From: Sorex araneus
Taxonomy: Eukaryota > Chordata > Mammalia > Eulipotyphla > Soricidae
Direction: 5' to 3'
Length of the DNA stretch: 64,000 bases
Assembly (NCBI RefSeq): GCF_027595985.1
Contig: NC_073303.1
Coordinates: 360,458,517 to 360,522,516 of the forward strand
The notes under the pieces are model-generated. The model saw nothing but the letters and a program-made list of their open reading frames with translations, was not told the DNA's origin and searched no databases. Position 1 is the stretch's first letter. Each line of letters opens with the position of its first letter. A program made the translations under genes and the position numbers. Positions 59,370-64,000 of this stretch are shown here, one piece after another.

Positions 59370-59896
59370 TTGAGTCAGAAAACTATTCTATACTAAATTA
59401 TACTGGTTTAAAACATAGAGATTAGTTCTATTTGTAGGTTTTATTCAGTGCTATTCTATTCAGAGCTATATTCCTTTGAATACCCACACATAAATACCGT
59501 ATTCTTGTCATATGCAAATATTTTTCTTTCAAATTGTACTTAAATGGCCTAAATCTTTTAAATATTGTTAAGGATAAAGCTAATATGACTTAAATACCTT
59601 ATTTCAGAAATTAAAATACTAAGTATTTTTTGTTAGTCAATATGACCTGTAATTCCTAGTCATATTTCAATTGAATTTAAGTCATTTAAAATTTGAGTTT
59701 TTGTGATGGTACAAACTGATAAAAAAATATTTTCAAAGATAAATGTAGAACATGCAAACTCCACTACCTAAATTCATAAACTTAAAAGCTTTATATTGAA
59801 TTCATAATAACAGGTCAGTGATGCCCTTAGGTCGGTGTCCCCCAACTTCTTAGAGGGTCAACTGGCATTCAGCCACCTGAAATTGAGCAATACTAT

Positions 59897-60017
59897 ATAT
59901 ATATATATATACATACATACATACATATATACATATAGCATTATATATCATATATACATATATACATGATATATAATATATGCATAGTATATGTACATAG
60001 CATATAGTATATATATT
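59897..60017. repeat. TA-rich tract with palindromic segments
   Basis: TA repeats, then CATA repeats, then TATATCATATATAC-like inverted stretches. It continues after the SINE as 60238-60285. Confidence 0.9.
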
Positions 60018-60235
60018 GGCTGGAATGATAGCACAGTGGGTAGGGCATTTGCCTTGCACTAAGCCAACCTGGGTTTGATTCCTTTGTCCCTCTTGGAGAG
60101 CCCGGCAAGCTACCAAGAGTATTCTGCTCACACGCTCTCCATGGCATATTCCATATGCCAAAAACAGTAACAACAAGTCTCACAATGGAGACGTTACTGG
60201 TGCCCACACAACAATGATGACAGTGACAGTGATAG
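60018..60235 (+). mobile_element. tRNA-headed SINE, RTE-tailed form
   Basis: Plus-strand copy within TA-rich sequence. Head and B box (gggtttgattcc) are intact. The tail keeps ATGGAGACGTTACTGGTGCC but has lost the CTCGAGCAAATCG part, and it ends GATGACAGTGACAGTGATAG. Confidence 0.88.
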
Positions 60236-60469
60236 CCTATATTATATATATGTTTATGTATATATATATAAACATATATATGCTCTGTAGAAGATGCTTG
60301 TATTGTGAGGCAATTCTACAAAATAACCTGTAAGAGTGACCTATTTAATTCCAATATTCTATTTCTGTCATTCCTCTGTGCATTTGTAAATGCACTTTTC
60401 AACTCACTTATTAAATCCGGCTTCTATCACTAGGTCAGCTTCTTATTAAAGAATTTTATGAAAGCAGGT

Positions 60470-60718
60470 AGACTGGAGTGATAGCACAGCAGGTAGGGCA
60501 TTTGCCTTGCACTCACCGACCCAGGTTCAATTCCTCTGCCCCTCTTGGAGAGTCTAGCATGCTACTGAGAGTATCTTGCTCGAATGGCAGAGCCTGACAA
60601 GCTACCTGTGGCGTATTTGATATGCCAAAAATAGTAACAACAAGTCTCGCAATGGAGAATTTACTGATGCCTGCTCGAGCAAATCGATGAGCAAAGGGAT
60701 GACAGTGACAGTGACAGT
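60470..60718 (+). mobile_element. tRNA-headed SINE, RTE-tailed form
   Basis: Complete plus-strand copy with both body repeats. The tail is well preserved, including GCTCGAGCAAATCGATGAGC, and ends in three GTGACA units. It is one of the best full-length copies for a consensus. Confidence 0.9.
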
Positions 60719-60749
60719 AATATATGTTTATATATGTATAGATATATAC

Positions 60750-60960
60750 AAATATATACACACAGTAGAATACTATGAAGCTACAAAAAAAACATGATAC
60801 AATCCGCCACTATGTGGAGGCAGCTGGAAAGAATCATACTGAGTTTTAGCCAGAAGGAGAGGGGGAAAATCATTTTTCTTATATGTGGCATATAAGGAAG
60901 CACAGAAAGGGATCAAAGGCAACTGAGATCTGCTCTACAAACCAAATTCACCATGTTGCA
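60750..60960 (+). mobile_element. L1 ORF2 tail / 3' UTR fragment
   Basis: Plus-strand piece with GTAGAATACTATGAAGC, GGAAAGAATCATACTGAG and CATATAAGGAAGCAC. It partly repeats positions covered by the fragment at 58865-59125, so it is probably a separate L1 remnant. Confidence 0.6.
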
Positions 60961-62641
60961 GAAGTGGATGGAGGGAGGTGGTTTGAGGTGAAAGGCTCCG
61001 TCAGGAGAGAAGTGGCTGCTCTGGTAGAGAGAACTCTTTTGGAATTTCTTGTGTGTGAAATCCTATCACTAGCAGTATTGCATTCTTGTAAATCACAGTG
61101 ACACCAACAGTAATTTTTAAATTAAGCACATGATTATTCCAGTTAGACCATGTATAGCAGACCGTGTCAAAGTTCTTGCTTGTTTTAAAAAGCCTAATAG
61201 GTTCAGCTAAGATAGACGGGACACAGTTCACAACTGCTCAGATGTGGCACCTATAACACACCTCCTGTGGATTTCATCCCCAAATCGACCTCTGTCATTG
61301 ACTTCTCTCTGGTTAACCACATACGTTTCCTATAGAGGTATTGATTACAACAGGCTCTCAACATGAACACCTGGGAGCAAGTGCCTGCTTCGTTGATATG
61401 TTGTGGTAGGTATCATTTGTACTGAAGCATGTCTCTCTAAAGGAGAGGGTCTCATCTTACCTGTGTATCACCGCCCCCCCACCTCATTCAGAGTAATTTG
61501 GAATATCGAAGATGAGACCCAACACCAAGTGTGCCAGTATGCCACAAGGGAGTCTGCATTTTAGAGCTGTACTATATAAAATGTGGCTTATGAACCACTA
61601 GTATTTGCATTACTGGGAGTATTTTTTGAGAAATGCAGGAACCACACCCCAGCTTTCTGAGTTAGAATTCCAGGTCACTGACAAACACAATCAGAAAAGC
61701 CCACTGAATGAAATGACCCTGGGCTCGGTAGTTTTTATAAAGATCTAGTCCATGGAGAAGGTTTCCTCCTTACTTACCCAGTCTTCTGTGAAGCCTCTTT
61801 GGAGGGCTTCATCCTCGGAGCTGGTCTGGCCATCGCAAACTACACACACATCCCATGAGACTTTCAGCTTGAGCATTAGTGGCTAATAGATTGCTTGGAA
61901 ACCATGGCATGTTTCATTCTCCTTGATATCAAAAGCCCTTGTACACACTCTTTGGGTGTTCCATCTGCCTTGCCCTGTCTTGCCGTGAGCATGCATTATC
62001 CCACCCTCCCTTCTCTGCATCTCTGGTGCTGAAAGCACCAGATGGGCGCAGAGTGAGACCCTGGAAGGCACCATCATGCCTAACACTGCCTTTTGATTGA
62101 AAAGCCTCTTCCAGACATGAAACAGACCATTTTTTGCCTTGGCCTCTGTGGCAGGAGAGGAAGGGTGTAACTGGGTCTTTTTTAAAGAAGAGTAAAGCTT
62201 TACAGTCAGAAAATTCCGTGCCGTTTCGAAGCTTTTTCTTGGACTGCCTGGTGCGGAGAGGAGCTTGATAACTGACATGCTCTAAGTCAGATGGCAAGTG
62301 GAGAACGTCGGCTCTCAGTTGTGCAGATTGATTGGATCTGAATGAAAATTGTTGGTGTTTCTTCCTGTGAGAGAAGTTTCTGTTTAGCTCGTGAACTGTT
62401 GGCTCTTTTATGGTCCAGGTTAAATGGGAAAAAAAGTGAGTGGGCTTTTGTGAAAGGTCGTATAAGGTTGCTGGGTTTTCTTTTCCCTAGTGTAAATTTC
62501 TATTTATAGAAGGGTGATAGTGCCTCTCAGTGAAAAATGCATTTCATCCCTTATAGCTCAGGGGACTTAATTGAATCAATCTTCAAACGAGTATTAAAGG
62601 AAGAGAGTGGCCGAGTAGCCTAGGCTGGCAGTGGCACATGC
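60961..62641. other. DCC intron 1, no feature seen
   Basis: The stretch 61700-62400 has balanced composition and two overlapping minus-strand frames (61883-62297, 122-131 codons) with no recognised domain. Confidence 0.5.
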
Positions 62642-62655
62642 AAAACAATGCAGCA

Positions 62656-62852
62656 GGGGGCTGGAGCGATAGAACAGCAGGTAGGGTGTTGGCCTTGCAT
62701 GTGACCAACCCGGGTTCAAATCCCAGCATCCCATATGGTCCCCTGAGCACCACCAGGGGTGCTTCCTGAGTGCATGAGCCAGGAGTGACTCCTGTGCATT
62801 GCTGGGTGTGACCCAAAAAGCAAAACAAAACAAACAAAAAAAAACAAAAACA
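62656..62852 (+). mobile_element. tRNA-headed SINE, A-tailed form, full length
   Basis: Near-consensus copy with a CAAAA-rich tail and a 14-bp duplication aaaacaatgcagca (62642-62655, 62853-62866). Confidence 0.95.
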
Positions 62853-63011
62853 AAAACAATGCAGCACGAGGAGAAAGGGCCTATACTCTGAGGAAAAAGT
62901 CTGTAGGAGAAAGTCCCAGTAGTCCAGTAAAGATGGATGCTCATTTGGGGATTTAGAAACAAATTGTGCCTTAAACGTGATGACTGGGTCATTAAGTTCT
63001 GACCCTTTGAA

Positions 63012-63200
63012 GTCTTTTTTTTTTTTTTTTTTGCTTTCTGGATCACAACCGGTGATGCACAGGGGTTACTCTTGGCTCAAGCACTCAGGAATTGCCCCTG
63101 GCTGTGCTCAGGGGACCATATGGAATGCTGGGAATCGAACCTGGGTTCGGCCTCGTGCAAGACAAATGCCCTACCCGCTCTACTATATTGCTCCAGCTCC
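63012..63200 (-). mobile_element. tRNA-headed SINE, A-tailed form, full length
   Basis: Minus-strand copy with a T18 tract at the left and a perfect 18-bp target-site duplication (62994-63011, 63201-63218). Recent by its intact duplication and tail. Confidence 0.95.
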
Positions 63201-63218
63201 AAGTTCTGACCCTTTGAA

Positions 63219-64000
63219 CCTATGCTAAAGTCTAATTTGAACCTCAAATTTACTTTGGGGCCAACTAACCGGCCAAGGAAACCATTGTAAGCCATTTATT
63301 TCCATTGTCAGACTACCTTTTAGAGGTTGTATGATAATGTGTTTATTGAAGTAGTTCTTAGTTAATATTATCCTTTTTTGCCCACCATGTTTTATATAGA
63401 GTTAGATACAAATTATAAAATCTCAATAATTTATTTGATATAAAAGATCATTTTCAGATTTTTATATAATCTCACATTACTCTTGGGCATGAGCAACACA
63501 GAGTTCAATTAAGTAGACATCAAATTTCATTTACTTAGCTTTTAAATATAGAAAAAATTGTTTTGCTTTTCAATCTTCCTGTCTTTTTGCTTGAGTTTTG
63601 TCACTATTAATAATTAATTGTCAACCTTCAACAGCTATTTGTTTGAAGAATTCAAAAATCATAGAAATCCTGAAATGACTCAAAATTCAAATGTGTAAAA
63701 TTTACAGAATGTGCTGTCAGCTCTGGTACTAACAGTTCTAGTTTATTTGTTAACTTACATGTCAGAAAAATTGGTACAAGATTAAATAGGTGAATAATTA
63801 TTTTCAACATAATTCTAGACATAGATTCTGTGTTTCCTTTTCTTGAGTCCTGAGATAAGTCAATTAGTATACAATTTTATAGAAGTCATTAAAGGTCAAG
63901 ATATGACAATGGAGATAATAAAATGGAAAAGTCAATATTTTATACATTTACAAATAGAACTAAGAGGAAAGCACCTCAGTATTGTACTTATGGTCCTCTT
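63219..64000. other. DCC intron 1, no feature seen
   Basis: AT-rich. Nothing recognised. Confidence 0.6.

Larger units (their letters stand above)
43109..64000 (+). other. DCC: DCC intron 1, 5' part
   Basis: From the donor to the window end no acceptor-plus-exon with immunoglobulin-domain coding potential was seen, so this is treated as intron 1. It starts GC-rich (to about 44980) and then becomes AT-rich DNA with SINEs, L1 fragments, one solitary LTR and microsatellites, listed separately. Confidence 0.8.

Noticed and set aside
61883..62297. Two minus-strand frames of 122-131 codons in DCC intron 1
   Set aside because: They overlap in different frames and show no domain; likely chance frames in balanced-composition DNA.
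1..64000. CRISPR arrays, operons or prokaryotic systems
   Set aside because: None present; the repeat families, splice donor and CpG structure are those of a mammalian nuclear genome.

Overview
This is a mammalian nuclear window. It looks like a shrew (Soricidae, most likely Sorex). The organism call rests on dozens of copies of a tRNA-headed SINE whose promoter boxes and body I recognise as the shrew-lineage element. It also rests on a single coding exon that reads as a mammalian netrin-receptor signal peptide. The organism name is an inference; the repeat structures are read directly from the sequence.

The only protein-coding gene supported is DCC (netrin receptor). Exon 1 contributes 30 whole codons plus one base (43018-43108, + strand), followed by a clean GTAAG splice donor. 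A CpG-rich promoter and leader lie upstream (about 42030-43017). A second CpG-rich block and long GT tracts lie just inside intron 1 (44030-44980). Everything left of about 42 kb is upstream intergenic DNA. Everything right of 43109 is the start of DCC intron 1.

The rest is a fossil record of retrotransposition. Two SINE forms share one tRNA-like head. One has an A-rich tail, as expected for L1 mobilisation. The other has a tail of short GACAGT/GATACAGT-type repeats. At 32180-33056 there is a 5'-truncated RTE-clade LINE with a perfect 12-bp target-site duplication, a FADD reverse-transcriptase box and a short-repeat tail. Its last ~65 bp match the tail of the second SINE form, so it, or a relative, is probably the LINE partner of that SINE. 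Two larger elements (2053-2575, 27678-28330) carry the same SINE body and RTE tail without the tRNA head.

Other retroelements are: a 1.2-kb L1-tailed composite element with a GC-rich 5' part and two related 3'-UTR-like modules (11168-12410, 16-bp duplication); three LTRs of one endogenous retrovirus family (1-536, 20575-21623, 55269-56630); an L1 with a 5' inversion and matching target-site duplication (36917-39023); and a nest of insertions inside an old minus-strand L1 between about 31.8 and 40.9 kb. Between these lie long AT-rich stretches in which I can identify nothing.
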